From: Clostridia bacterium
GTDB lineage: Bacteria > Bacillota > Limnochordia > DTU080 > RSA5
Direction of reading: 5' to 3'
Length of the DNA: 64,000 nt
Assembly: GCA_002919235.1 (NCBI GenBank)
Contig: PKEX01000033.1
Span: forward strand, 1 to 64,000
Numbering within the stretch: position 1 is the stretch's first letter; every line of letters begins with the position of its first letter. Of this stretch, positions 44,156-53,024 are shown in pieces. Under the pieces are notes generated by a model. That model was not told the DNA's origin. It ran no database searches and was given only the letters and a program-made list of their open reading frames with translations. Both the position numbers and the translations under genes were made by a program.

Positions 44156-44823
44156 GCTACCTGCTGGACAACTGGAACCAGGTCGCCGCGCTCGCCGGCC
44201 AGCACCTGGTGATCGTCCTGGTGGCCATGGGCCTGTCGACGGCTTTCGGCGTGCCCCTCGGCATCCTGGCCGCCCGGATCAAGAGCCTCGGCCCGTGGAT
44301 TTTGGGCACGTTCGGCATCTTTTACCTGATCCCGAGCCTGGCGCTGTTTGCCATCCTGGTCCCCTTCACCGGGCTGGGGCTTGAGCCCGCCATCATCGGC
44401 CTGGTGCTCTACTCGCAGCTGCCCATCGTGCGCAACACGGCGACGGGCCTGCTCAACGTCGACCCGGCGCTGATCGAAGCCGCCCGCGGCATGGGCATGA
44501 CCCGGGCGCAGCGGCTGTTCATGGTGGAGCTCCCGGTGGCGCTGCCGGCTATCGTGGCGGGACTCCGGGTCGCGGCGGTGATGTCCGTGGGCGTGGCCAC
44601 CATCGCGGCGTACGTGGGGGCGGGCGGCCTCGGAAACCTGATTCTCAGGGGCATGCAGCTGCTCTACCCGGAGATGGTGGTGGCCGGAGCCCTGCCTGCC
44701 GCGGTGATGGCCGTCGCCGTCGACTTGGCCTTCGTGGCCTTAGAGCGGCTGGCCCGCCGGCGCGTGGCCGCGGGCGGGCGCGAGGGGGCGGCGCCGCAGG
44801 CCGAAAACCTGGCCGCCGTGTGA
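44152..44823 (+). CDS. opuCB: Osmoprotectant ABC permease
   Basis: A five-to-six-helix permease of 223 aa with the EAA-type loop IEAARGMGMTRAQRLFMVELPVALPA and FYLIPSLALFAILVPFTGLG, both typical of OpuCB/ProW. It overlaps the ATPase gene by 4 nt (ATGA) and so is translationally coupled. Confidence 0.92.
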   Translation: MSYLLDNWNQVAALAGQHLVIVLVAMGLSTAFGVPLGILAARIKSLGPWILGTFGIFYLIPSLALFAILVPFTGLGLEPAIIGLVLYSQLPIVRNTATGLLNVDPALIEAARGMGMTRAQRLFMVELPVALPAIVAGLRVAAVMSVGVATIAAYVGAGGLGNLILRGMQLLYPEMVVAGALPAAVMAVAVDLAFVALERLARRRVAAGGREGAAPQAENLAAV

Positions 44824-44873
44824 CGGCGCGCCGCGGCTGGTCGCGGAAAGCTGCGGAAAGGAGGTAGCCCCTG

Positions 44874-45515
44874 GTGGCGCGCTTTTGGGAGCATTTCCTG
44901 CTTTACCGGGACGAAGTGCTCTGGCTCACGCAAGAGCACATCGTGATGACCTTGACCGCCCTTGGACTGGCGTTTGTCATCGCCGTACCGCTGGGAATCC
45001 TCGCGAGCCGCTCCAAGGCGCTGCAGTATCCCATCCTCTGGCTGGCGGGCCTGGGGCAGACCGTCCCGAGCCTTGCCCTTCTGGGCCTGCTCATGCCGCT
45101 GCTCGGGATCGGATACCCCCTGGCCATCGCCGCCCTGACGGTGCGGGCGCTGCTTCCGATCCTCATGAACACCACCACGGGGATCATGAACGTGAGCGAC
45201 GCCGTCATCGAGTCGGCGAAGGGGATGGGCATGACCCGCGCCGAGATCCTCTGGATGGTGGAACTGCCTTTGGCGGCGCCGCTCATCGCCGCCGGGGTCC
45301 GGACGGCCGCCGTGCAGTGCGTCAGTATTGCCACGCTGGCCGCGTTCGTGGGTGCCGGCGGCCTGGGCGACCTGATCTTCCAGGGGATCCTGGAGGTCTC
45401 CACCACCAAGCTCCTGCTGGGCGTCATTCCCGCCGCCGTGCTGGCGCTGGGCGCCGAGTTCCTGCTGGGCAGAGTCGAGTGGTGGATCACCCCCCGCGGC
45501 CTGCGGGAGGCCTAA
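44874..45515 (+). CDS. opuCD: Osmoprotectant ABC permease, second copy
   Basis: The second permease (213 aa, GTG start, GGAGG upstream) has the same fold as the first, with ESAKGMGMTRAEILWMVELPLAAPL. Together they form the heterodimeric channel of OpuC. The gene lies before the binding-protein gene, whereas B. subtilis has opuCC before opuCD. Confidence 0.9.
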   Translation: MARFWEHFLLYRDEVLWLTQEHIVMTLTALGLAFVIAVPLGILASRSKALQYPILWLAGLGQTVPSLALLGLLMPLLGIGYPLAIAALTVRALLPILMNTTTGIMNVSDAVIESAKGMGMTRAEILWMVELPLAAPLIAAGVRTAAVQCVSIATLAAFVGAGGLGDLIFQGILEVSTTKLLLGVIPAAVLALGAEFLLGRVEWWITPRGLREA

Positions 45516-45542
45516 TCCATTTCTCTTAAGGAGGCGATACCC

Positions 45543-46466
45543 GTGTTCGCACGCACCCGACGCTTGGAGATGAAGATGAGGCTGATCCTCCTCACCGCAG
45601 TGATCGGCCTGGTTTTGGCCGTCCCGTTCCAGGCTTCGGCCCAGGAGCGCACGTTGGTCGTGGGCGGCAAGAACTTCACCGAGCAGTACATCCTGGCCCA
45701 CATGATCGCGGAGCTGCTCAAGGCGCACGGCTATCCGGCCGAAGCCAAGCCGGGCCTCGCCTCGGGCGACGTGATCCTCAGCGCGCTGCGCCGCGGCGAC
45801 ATCGACATGTACGTGGAGTACTCGGGCACCGCCTGGACGGGCTTTCTCAAGCAGCCCACGGAGGTGGGCATCGATGCCGACTGGGTCTATGAGCAGACGG
45901 CCAAGGGGATGAAGGAGCAGTTCGGCCTCGACTACCTGCCGACCCTCGGCTTCAGCAACGCCTACGTCTTCGCCGTGCCCCGCGCCTTCGCCGAGGAGCA
46001 CGGGCTCGAAAAGATCTCCGACCTGATCCCCCTGGCCGGCCGGCTCACCCTCGGCGGCACCCTGGCCTTCATGGGAGACCGGCCCGACGGGATCCGGGGT
46101 GCCGAGGCGGTGTACGGCTTCAAGTTCCGGCGCAACCGGGCCATGGACCACGCCCTTCTCTTTCAGGCCCTGCAGCTGCGGCAGGTGGACGTGATCGTCC
46201 CCTTCTCGACGGACGGGCAGATCGCGGCCCTTGACCTGGTGGTGTTGGAGGATGACCGGGGCGTCTTCCCGCCGTACCACGCGGGCATCCTGGTGCGGGA
46301 GGACGTGCTGGAGGAGAATCCCGGGCTGCGGGAGATCCTCGAAAAGCTCTCCGGGCGCATCGACGAGCGCACCATGGCGGAGCTCAACTACGAGGTGGAC
46401 GGCAAGCGCCGCGACGAGCGAGAGGTGGCCTTGGAGTTCCTCAAGGAGCAGGGTCTGATCGACTGA
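45543..46466 (+). CDS. opuCC: Osmoprotectant-binding protein
   Basis: A type II periplasmic binding protein of the OpuAC/OpuC/ProX group (307 aa), with the hallmark GGKNFTEQYILAHMIAELL and later DIDMYVEYSGTAWTGFL. The signal peptide ends in ASAQ without the lipobox usual for monoderm Bacillota, so the mature protein may be free in a periplasm. It should bind glycine betaine, choline, carnitine or similar solutes. GTG start, AAGGAGG upstream. Confidence 0.9.
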   Translation: MFARTRRLEMKMRLILLTAVIGLVLAVPFQASAQERTLVVGGKNFTEQYILAHMIAELLKAHGYPAEAKPGLASGDVILSALRRGDIDMYVEYSGTAWTGFLKQPTEVGIDADWVYEQTAKGMKEQFGLDYLPTLGFSNAYVFAVPRAFAEEHGLEKISDLIPLAGRLTLGGTLAFMGDRPDGIRGAEAVYGFKFRRNRAMDHALLFQALQLRQVDVIVPFSTDGQIAALDLVVLEDDRGVFPPYHAGILVREDVLEENPGLREILEKLSGRIDERTMAELNYEVDGKRRDEREVALEFLKEQGLID

Positions 46467-46516
46467 TCCGGCCGGCTGTCCCGGCGGAGAGCAACCGTCC
46501 TTTCGCCGTCCCACAC

Positions 46517-46560
46517 GGCGTGCGAGGCCCAGGGGATTTCCGGGGGTCTCGCACGCCTTT
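46517..46560 (+). terminator. Intrinsic terminator after the opuC operon
   Basis: GGCGTGCGAGGCCC (46517-46530) pairs with the segment ending GGTCTCGCACGCC (46545-46557), followed by TTTCCTTT. Confidence 0.85.
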
Positions 46561-46731
46561 CCTTTGCCCTCCGCCTCCCTTGGATTCGGCGGAAAAAAAT
46601 GACCCTTGAATATTTAGTCGTTGCAGGACGACGCGCACCCGATGGTGTACTTTCACGTGTTGACGCCGGAACCTCCGGTGTCGTATCCCTCGCGCGATCG
46701 CCGTGCGATCGCCGCTCGAAAGGAGCCCACT

Positions 46732-48090
46732 ATGACAGACCAAGCCCCTCACACCATCCCTTCCCGGCAGCGCCGCGTCGTCATCATGGGAGCTGCCGGC
46801 AGAGACTTCCACAACTTCAACGTCGTCTACCGCGGCAATCCCAACTACCGGGTGGTCGCCTTCACGGCGACGCAGATCCCGGACATCGAAGGCAGGGTGT
46901 ACCCCGCTTCGCTGGCGGGACCGGACTACCCGGACGGGATCCCCATCGTGAGCGAGGCCGAGCTTCCTGACCTGATCCGTCGGGAGCACGTCGACGAAGT
47001 GGTCTTCGCCTACAGCGACGTCTCCCACCAGTACGTGATGAACCGCGCCTCGCTCGCCATGGCCTGCGGCGCCGACTTCCGGCTGCTCGGCCCGGACAGC
47101 ACCATGCTCGAGGCGTCCGTTCCGGTGGTGGCGGTGACGGCGGTCCGGACGGGCGCCGGCAAGAGCCAGACGACGCGCCGAGTGGCGGAAATTCTCACTT
47201 CCCGGGGGCTGAAAGTGGTCGTCGTCCGCCACCCCATGCCCTACGGCAACCTGGAAGAGCAAGTGGTGCAGCGCTTTGCGTCCCTCGAAGACCTAGAGAA
47301 GCACCGCTGCACCATCGAGGAGCGCGAGGAGTACGAACCGCACATCGACCGCGGCAACGTGGTCTACGCCGGCGTCGACTACGGCAAGATCCTGGAGCAG
47401 GCTCAGAGCGAAGCCGACGTCATCCTGTGGGACGGCGGCAACAACGACTTCTCGTTCTTCCGGCCCAACCTGACCATCACCGTCGTCGACCCGCACCGTC
47501 CCGGCCACGAGACGTCGTACCACCCCGGCGAGACCAACTTCCGCATGGCCGACGTGCTGGTGGTGAACAAGATCGACTCCGCCAGCCCGGCGAATGTCCA
47601 AGCCGTGCTGGACGCCGCCAAAGCCGTCAACCCCACGGCCACGGTGGTGATGGCCGAATCGCCCATCACCGTCGAGGACCCGGACGCTGTACGGGGCAAG
47701 CGGGCGCTGGTGGTGGAGGATGGTCCCACGCTCACCCACGGCGGCATGGCCTACGGTGCGGGCGTGATCGCCGCCCGCAACCTGCAGGCGACCCTGGTGG
47801 ATCCCCGCCCGTACGCGGTGGGTTCGCTCAAAGGCGTGTTTGAGCACTACACCCAGCTCTCCGACCTGCTCCCCGCCATGGGCTACGGGGCCACGCAGAT
47901 GCGGGAGCTTGAGGAGACCATCAACGCGACGCCCGCCGATGTGGTGGTCATCGGCACGCCGATCAATTTGGGCCGCCTGCTGACGCTCAACAAGCCTGCG
48001 GTCCGGGTGCGCTACGACCTCAAAGAGGTGGGCGACGTCACCCTCGAGTCGATCCTGGAAGAGAAGATCCTGCCGCTGGTGAAGCGGTAG
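46732..48090 (+). CDS. Cyclic 2,3-diphosphoglycerate synthetase-like protein
   Basis: A 452-aa protein matching the family of archaeal cyclic 2,3-diphosphoglycerate synthetase. An N-terminal Rossmann-like part (RRVVIMGAAGRDFHNFNVVY) is followed by VFAYSDVSHQYVM and a P-loop-like ATPase domain (VTAVRTGAGKSQTTRR). Then come DVILWDGGNNDFSFF and LVVNKIDSA. In hyperthermophilic methanogens the enzyme makes the thermoprotectant cDPG from 2,3-diphosphoglycerate; in bacteria the function is unproven. ATG 46732 has AAAGGAG 6 nt upstream. It is monocistronic, between two terminators. Confidence 0.85.
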   Translation: MTDQAPHTIPSRQRRVVIMGAAGRDFHNFNVVYRGNPNYRVVAFTATQIPDIEGRVYPASLAGPDYPDGIPIVSEAELPDLIRREHVDEVVFAYSDVSHQYVMNRASLAMACGADFRLLGPDSTMLEASVPVVAVTAVRTGAGKSQTTRRVAEILTSRGLKVVVVRHPMPYGNLEEQVVQRFASLEDLEKHRCTIEEREEYEPHIDRGNVVYAGVDYGKILEQAQSEADVILWDGGNNDFSFFRPNLTITVVDPHRPGHETSYHPGETNFRMADVLVVNKIDSASPANVQAVLDAAKAVNPTATVVMAESPITVEDPDAVRGKRALVVEDGPTLTHGGMAYGAGVIAARNLQATLVDPRPYAVGSLKGVFEHYTQLSDLLPAMGYGATQMRELEETINATPADVVVIGTPINLGRLLTLNKPAVRVRYDLKEVGDVTLESILEEKILPLVKR

Positions 48091-48217
48091 GCCGCCGGCG
48101 GCGGACGCGCTCACGAACAGCGGTGGACGCGCGCACGAGCAGCGGTGGAGGCGGGCACGAGCAGCGCCGGCCGCCGTCCCGATGCGGCCGCAGGCGGAGA
48201 ACACTGTGAAACGCAGC

Positions 48218-48258
48218 CGACCTCCGGGAACGATCGATCCCGGAGGTCGCTTTGTCTT
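48218..48258 (+). terminator. Intrinsic terminator after the cDPG synthetase-like gene
   Basis: CGACCTCCGGGA (48218-48229) and TCCCGGAGGTCG (48238-48249) form a perfect 12-bp stem, followed by CTTTGTCTTTGTTGTCTTT. Confidence 0.85.
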
Positions 48259-48459
48259 TGTTGTCTTTGGGGCGCTCAGATTTCCGGCAGTCCTGGATTT
48301 CCGGCGTGCCCCGATTCCCGGTGTGCTCGCGGATAGGCTGGATTTTCCCCTTCGCCCCGCCCGACGCGGCTTCGGCCCCGCGCGGATGGTGTGGGTTCTG
48401 CCCCGCCGTTCACCGGTTGATAGCTCGTGTCATTTGTGCGATTTGCACGCTGGACCGAT

Positions 48460-48657
48460 CTGTACATGAAATTGACACTTCCAACCACCGCGCGCTGTCA
48501 ATAGTGTGTACAGAACGGAAGTTACATACGGTGGGAGCACCGGCGGGGAAGTGGGCGTGCGGATTTCCGGCTGAATCTCCCAGCTAAGAAGCGGGCAGAT
48601 GGGAGGATTGCGCCCGTCGCACGGTGTGCGGGAAGTCATCTGTACACGGTATTGACA
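48460..48657. repeat. Three copies of an 18-bp element CTGTACA-N4-ATTGACA
   Basis: Copies lie at 48460-48477 (plus), 48496-48513 (minus) and 48640-48657 (plus). The first two face each other across 18 bp and make a 54-bp inverted repeat. The N4 differs in each (TGAA, ACTA read on minus, CGGT). Each contains TTGACA, so the copies might be -35 regions. The third is followed after 18 nt by TGTAAA, a possible -10. An operator or a small mobile remnant are alternatives. Confidence 0.6.
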
Positions 48658-48761
48658 GTCGAACCGGGGGAAACCTGTAAAGATCATGCACCGATCCGTG
48701 TCACCGGCGTGAACGCCGACAAGACCGCCGCCGGCAGAGCGTGGAAGGGCCCCGCGCTGCC

Positions 48762-48799
48762 AGAGCAAGAACGTGTTACCAGAGCAAAAACGTGTTGCC
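48762..48799. repeat. 19-bp tandem repeat
   Basis: AGAGCAAGAACGTGTTACC is followed directly by AGAGCAAAAACGTGTTGCC (two mismatches), next to the esterase terminator. Confidence 0.65.
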
Positions 48800-48803
48800 G
48801 GAA

Positions 48804-48836
48804 CAAAAAAAGCGGGGAAGCTGCGCTTCACCCGCT
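48804..48836 (-). terminator. Intrinsic terminator of the esterase gene
   Basis: On the minus strand AGCGGGTGAAGC pairs with GCTTCCCCGCT (one bulge), followed by a run of seven T. Confidence 0.85.
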
Positions 48837-48845
48837 CGCCCAGAT

Positions 48846-50093
48846 CTACTCCAGCACCGGCCGGTCCCAAGTGATCCAGCGGGCCAGGTCCGTGCTGTAC
48901 GGGGTGCGGACGATCTCGGTCTCAACGGACTCGTCGCCGAGGAGGAACCGGTCCAAAAACGCGGCCACTTCCGCCCGCTGGCTCTCCGGCACCATGCAGT
49001 GAGGATGCCCCGCAACGATCGAAAAGCCGAAGCGCTCGGGGACACCCAGCGCTTCCCACACCTTCTTCGCCGCCATGCTGGACACGTAGGCCGACTCTTC
49101 GGCCAGCCACTCGTAATCGGGGTTGCCGAGTACGAACAGGGCCCGCGGCGCCACCATGGCCATGAGCTCGTGATGGTCGTAAGGCAGCCGCGCCACGGCG
49201 TCGGCGAACTGGAAAAACTCCGGACGGTACCAGGAGCGCGTGGTCCTGGCCAGGGTCTCCCGCTCGCCGGGCAGGCTCTCCGTCACCCGCCAGGCCGCGG
49301 CCCCGCCCCCGCCCGGCTCCTGGGCGATGGTGAGGGCGATCCGCTCGTCAAACGCGCCGGCGTAGAGTGCGATCTTTCCCGCGAAGGAGCAGCCCGTCAC
49401 GGCGATGCGGGACGTGTCCAGGTTCAACTGCTCCTTCACCATCTCCAGGCCGTCGATGATCCGGCTGATCCCCCAGGCCCAGGCGGCGTACTTGCCAATG
49501 TCGGTCTTGAACGCCTGGTAGAAGGGTTGAGTTTCCTTGTCCGGGTACACATCGGAGATCTCGAGAAAGTTGAACGCCACCGTCGCGATGGGCCGGCTCA
49601 GGACCAGGTCCGGCGGAAGGCTCCCCGTCCCCCACCCGACGCCGATCAACGCCGGAAACGGTCCCTGGCCCTCCGGCAAGGTCACCTTCGCCGTCAAGGT
49701 GAGCTCGGCGCCGTGGTCCCGGACCTTCACCTTCAGGAGCTGCTCTTCCCGGGAGAAGCTGGCCTCGAGCTCCTCCGGCCGGGGCGGCTTGTATCCCAGC
49801 TGGTAGTGCTGGATCTCCTCCGCGATCTCGGCCCGCCGGCAGCGCCACTCCTCCCGGCGGGTGATCACCCCGGAGCCGTCCGACCACTCGAACGGATTGG
49901 GAAGCGACATGATGATGGGGAGTTCGTGCAACGCCGGCAGCGGCGGCTTCGGGCAGTCCGCGCCCGTGTGCTCCACCGGATACGACAGGGGAAAGCCCAT
50001 CCCGTTCACGCTCCCGTCCAGCGGCTCTGCTGCGGCCGTGACTGTGGCTGCGGCGAAACTGGCTGCAAGGATCAGGCCGAGTACCTTCCGCAT
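48846..50093 (-). CDS. Secreted glucuronoyl methylesterase-like protein (CE15)
   Basis: A 415-aa exported alpha/beta hydrolase (signal peptide about 1-22). The nucleophile motif is VTGCSFAGKIAL (CE15 G-C-S-x-x-G-K). A Glu follows in IAQEPGGGGAAAW and the catalytic His in VAGHPHCMV, the CE15 order. CE15 enzymes split lignin-glucuronoxylan ester links. The start has GGAGG about 9 nt upstream. It lies next to the sulfonate-type transporter without obvious functional link. Polysaccharide substrate is inferred from family only. Confidence 0.85.
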   Translation of the reverse strand: MRKVLGLILAASFAAATVTAAAEPLDGSVNGMGFPLSYPVEHTGADCPKPPLPALHELPIIMSLPNPFEWSDGSGVITRREEWRCRRAEIAEEIQHYQLGYKPPRPEELEASFSREEQLLKVKVRDHGAELTLTAKVTLPEGQGPFPALIGVGWGTGSLPPDLVLSRPIATVAFNFLEISDVYPDKETQPFYQAFKTDIGKYAAWAWGISRIIDGLEMVKEQLNLDTSRIAVTGCSFAGKIALYAGAFDERIALTIAQEPGGGGAAAWRVTESLPGERETLARTTRSWYRPEFFQFADAVARLPYDHHELMAMVAPRALFVLGNPDYEWLAEESAYVSSMAAKKVWEALGVPERFGFSIVAGHPHCMVPESQRAEVAAFLDRFLLGDESVETEIVRTPYSTDLARWITWDRPVLE

Positions 50094-50186
50094 CGCGCAA
50101 GACCTCCGCGGTGCCTCAAGTACGCTGCACCTTGATACGTTGCACCATGCCGCGTTCGAGTTCGGCCAGGATTTTCCTGCCGCCCG

Positions 50187-51041
50187 TCAGGAAACGCGCC
50201 AGCGCTGGGCTTGGATCCGGCGGATGAGCGCGTCCATCGACCAGCCGATAAAGCCGATGACCAGAATGATCGCCATCACTTCGGGATAGGCCAGCCGGTC
50301 CCGGGCGTCGAGGATGGCGTAGCCCAGGCCGGCCCGCACGCCCAGCATTTCGGCGGGCACCAGCACGATCCACGCCACGCCCAGGCCCAGCCGCAGGCCG
50401 GTCACCACGTGCGAAGCCACGGCCGGGATCACCACGTGGCGCAGGATCTCGGCGCTGCTCGCGCCGAGGCTCCGGGCCATCTCGATCCACCGGCGGTCGA
50501 CGCGCCGCACCCCTTCGGCGGTACTCAGGAGGATGGGCCAGACTGCGCTCACGGCCAGCAGGAAGTAGATGGGGGCGTCGCCGATGCCCAGTACCATGAC
50601 GGCGATGGGCATCCACGAGATGGGGGAGATCATCCGGACAAATTGGATCGCGCCGGACGACGCCCGCTCGAGCCAGCGCAGCCTCCCAATGAGCAGGCCG
50701 GCGGGCACGCCGGCGAGGAACGCGATGGCGAGCCCGACGCCCACTCGCCGCAGGCTGACCAGGATGTGCGTCCACGTCCGCTGCTGCTGGACCACCCGGT
50801 TCAGCGCCTCCAGGGCCCGGGCGGGCGAGAACACCTCGAGAATGGGATTGAGCCCGACCGCCGGCGACGTGAGCAGCGTCCAAGCAGCTAGAGCCAGGGC
50901 GAGCCCAGCCAAGGGCGCCCACGCCGCGCCCTTTCCCTCGCCGGCCCGGGAAACGGCCGTGCGGAAGAGGCCGCTCCGGGGCGCACCGGCGCGGGAGAGG
51001 CCGGCGCGGAGGATGATGCTCGGGGAAAGCCGCATCTTCAC
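50187..51041 (-). CDS. ABC permease, sulfonate/nitrate/taurine type
   Basis: A 284-aa BPD-type permease with an N-terminal cytoplasmic extension, six hydrophobic helices and the EAA loop WIEMARSLGASSAEILRHVVIPA, as in SsuC/TauC/NrtB. GTG at 51041 overlaps the stop codon of the binding-protein gene (GTGA). The longer open frame upstream is not homologous. Confidence 0.9.
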   Translation of the reverse strand: MKMRLSPSIILRAGLSRAGAPRSGLFRTAVSRAGEGKGAAWAPLAGLALALAAWTLLTSPAVGLNPILEVFSPARALEALNRVVQQQRTWTHILVSLRRVGVGLAIAFLAGVPAGLLIGRLRWLERASSGAIQFVRMISPISWMPIAVMVLGIGDAPIYFLLAVSAVWPILLSTAEGVRRVDRRWIEMARSLGASSAEILRHVVIPAVASHVVTGLRLGLGVAWIVLVPAEMLGVRAGLGYAILDARDRLAYPEVMAIILVIGFIGWSMDALIRRIQAQRWRVS

Positions 51042-52240
51042 GGAGCGATCACCTCGATGCGGGTCCACTGCGGGGGCAAGCCGAAGGCGGCGAGGCCGCC
51101 CACCGCGCCCAGCGCCTTGCGGACAGGGCCGTCGCTCACCAGCTGCCCGTGGGCTGCGGCCGGGTCCAAGTCGTCGAGAAACGCCCGGTCGCCTTCGACG
51201 TACGTCCCCTGCAAGAAGCGGACCAGCGCTTCGGTATACGACGGATACGGGTACGGGATGAAGTCGATGCGCTGGTTGTTCCACTCGGGGTGCTGGATGG
51301 CTCCGGTGCCGCCGTAGTGGTCGTGGTCGTAGTACGTCAGCGTCCGCTCGATGGCGGCCAGAGGCTGGGGCAAGTAGCCCTCGCCCGCAGTGGAAAGAAG
51401 GCGCGCCACCTCCGGCCGGTTCTCCCGCATCCAAAGCTGCGCCTTGACCAGCGCCCGGACCACGGCCTCGGCCCAGGCGGGGCGCCTTTCCAGGTCGTCT
51501 TCCCGCATCACCACCACGCAGCAGGCGTGGCGCAGCCACACGTCGCCGGTAAAGCGCAGGATCTTGCCGACCTCCATCACCTCGGCGGCGGCGTTGAAGG
51601 GTTCCGCCACGATGTAACCGGCGATGGCGCCGTTCGCCAGGGCCGCGGGCATGTCTGAAGGGGCCATCACCACCAGCCGCACTTCGCCCTCGGCCAGCCG
51701 CTCCCCGGCGTGCTCCGCCGGCCGCAGCCCGTGGCGGCGCAGGAGCTCCTGCAGCACCACGTTGTGGATGGAGTACCAGTACGGGATGGCCACCGTCCGG
51801 CCGGCGAGGTCGGTCACCCGGGAGATGCCGGGGTCTACCGTCAGCGCCGAGCCGTCCGTGTGATTCCATGCGACGACCTTGACCGGCACCCCTTGGCCAA
51901 ACCGCATCCAGACGGCGGTGGGCATCAGCACGTGGATCACGTCCACCTGCCCCGCGACGAACGCTTCGACGATCTGGGACCACCCGCGAAAGAGGTAGGG
52001 CCGCTCGACGGTCAGCCCTTCCGCCTTATAAAACCCTTTCGCGTCCGCAATGAGAAGAGGCGCCGCATCGGTGATCGGCAGGTAGCCGATCTTGAGCGGC
52101 TTGTCGTCGCCGGCCCGAAGCGCCGGCCGGGCTTCCTGCACCTGCTGCCGCCCGCAGCCCGCCAGGAGCGAACTCGCGAAGAGGCTGCCCGCCCCAAGGC
52201 CCAGGAACCTCAAGAACTCCCTACGGCTCCACGTGCGCAT
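51038..52240 (-). CDS. ABC substrate-binding protein, SsuA/NrtA type
   Basis: A 400-aa lipoprotein with a twin-arginine-type start (WSRREFLRFLGLGAGSLFA) and lipobox LLAGC. The body is an SsuA/ThiY/NrtA type II binding fold (IGYLPITDAAPLLIADAKGFY; GYIVAEPFNAAAEVM). It is longer than SsuA (about 320 aa) and near NrtA length. The ligand may be a sulfonate, nitrate or another small anion; the flavoprotein encoded in the same operon favours an organosulfur compound. Confidence 0.88.
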   Translation of the reverse strand: MRTWSRREFLRFLGLGAGSLFASSLLAGCGRQQVQEARPALRAGDDKPLKIGYLPITDAAPLLIADAKGFYKAEGLTVERPYLFRGWSQIVEAFVAGQVDVIHVLMPTAVWMRFGQGVPVKVVAWNHTDGSALTVDPGISRVTDLAGRTVAIPYWYSIHNVVLQELLRRHGLRPAEHAGERLAEGEVRLVVMAPSDMPAALANGAIAGYIVAEPFNAAAEVMEVGKILRFTGDVWLRHACCVVVMREDDLERRPAWAEAVVRALVKAQLWMRENRPEVARLLSTAGEGYLPQPLAAIERTLTYYDHDHYGGTGAIQHPEWNNQRIDFIPYPYPSYTEALVRFLQGTYVEGDRAFLDDLDPAAAHGQLVSDGPVRKALGAVGGLAAFGLPPQWTRIEVIAP

Positions 52241-53024
52241 CCGCCATCGCCTCTCCCAAACCGCCCGTCGCCCGCAGGTCCGCCAAGATGGACTGCTTCA
52301 GCTCCCAAAACTCGCGGGACGCGGCCAATGTCTCGGGCTGCTCCAGCGCCCGCCGGTCTTTGGGCGGCGCGTCGTAGATCCGGTGAATACGGCCGGGACG
52401 GGGCGTCATCACGGCGATGCGGTCGCCCATGATCAGCGCCTCGTCCAGGTCGTGCGTGACAAAGAGCGCCGCGGTGCCCTCCTCCTTGAGCATGCGGACG
52501 AGCCAGATCTGGAGCTCCATCCGCCGCAGGGCGTCCAGCGAGGCGAAGGGTTCGTCAAAGAGGATCGCCGTGGGACGCTGGAGGAGCGTGCGGGCCAGCG
52601 CCGCCCGCTGCGCCATGCCGCCCGAGACCTGCGAAGGGTACGCGTCCCCAAACGCCTCAAGCCCCACGCGCCGCAGGAGGTCGTCCACTTCCCCTGCGGC
52701 CCCCGGACGCCGGTGCGCTGCGAACCTCGCGGCAAGGGCCGCGTTCTCCCGCACCGTAAGCCACGGGAGAAGGCGGGCCTCCTGAAACACCACGCCGATG
52801 CGGGGATCCGGGCCGTCCAGCCGCCTTCCCTCAAAGCGGATCTCGCCGCGGCTCAAAGGCTCAAGGCCCGCGATGGCCTTGAGCAGCGAAGATTTGCCGC
52901 AGCCGCTGGGTCCCACCACGGAGAGAATCTCGCCCCGGCGCACCTCGAGGTCGACGCCGTCGAAGGCCGTGACCGCCCGCCCGTTGAGAATGTAATCCTT
53001 GCCGGCGCCAGCCACCTCGATCAC
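52221..53024 (-). CDS. ABC ATPase, SsuB/TauB/NrtD type
   Basis: A 267-aa ATPase with Walker A GPSGCGKSS, VFQEARLLPWLTV, signature VSGGMAQR and Walker B AILFDEPFASLD. It overlaps the upstream acyl-CoA-dehydrogenase-like gene by 4 nt and the binding-protein gene by 20 nt. Confidence 0.92.
   Translation of the reverse strand: MIEVAGAGKDYILNGRAVTAFDGVDLEVRRGEILSVVGPSGCGKSSLLKAIAGLEPLSRGEIRFEGRRLDGPDPRIGVVFQEARLLPWLTVRENAALAARFAAHRRPGAAGEVDDLLRRVGLEAFGDAYPSQVSGGMAQRAALARTLLQRPTAILFDEPFASLDALRRMELQIWLVRMLKEEGTAALFVTHDLDEALIMGDRIAVMTPRPGRIHRIYDAPPKDRRALEQPETLAASREFWELKQSILADLRATGGLGEAMADAHVEP

Larger units (their letters stand above)
48091..48845. other. 750-bp non-coding region with repeats
   Basis: No gene was recognised. 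It contains direct repeats around CGAGCAGCGGTGGA (48112-48165), the terminator of the upstream gene, several GATTTCCGGC-like repeats (about 48288-48320 and 48570), three CTGTACA-N4-ATTGACA elements, a 19-bp tandem repeat (48762-48799) and the terminator of the esterase gene. Confidence 0.6.

Noticed and set aside
48460..48513. Insertion-sequence or MITE ends
   Set aside because: Inverted 18-bp elements face each other, but no target-site duplication or transposase is visible and the third copy is a direct repeat; kept only as an unexplained repeat.
51042..51983. Long in-frame extension of the permease gene
   Set aside because: It is an out-of-frame reading of the binding-protein gene; the GTGA overlap gives the normal permease start.
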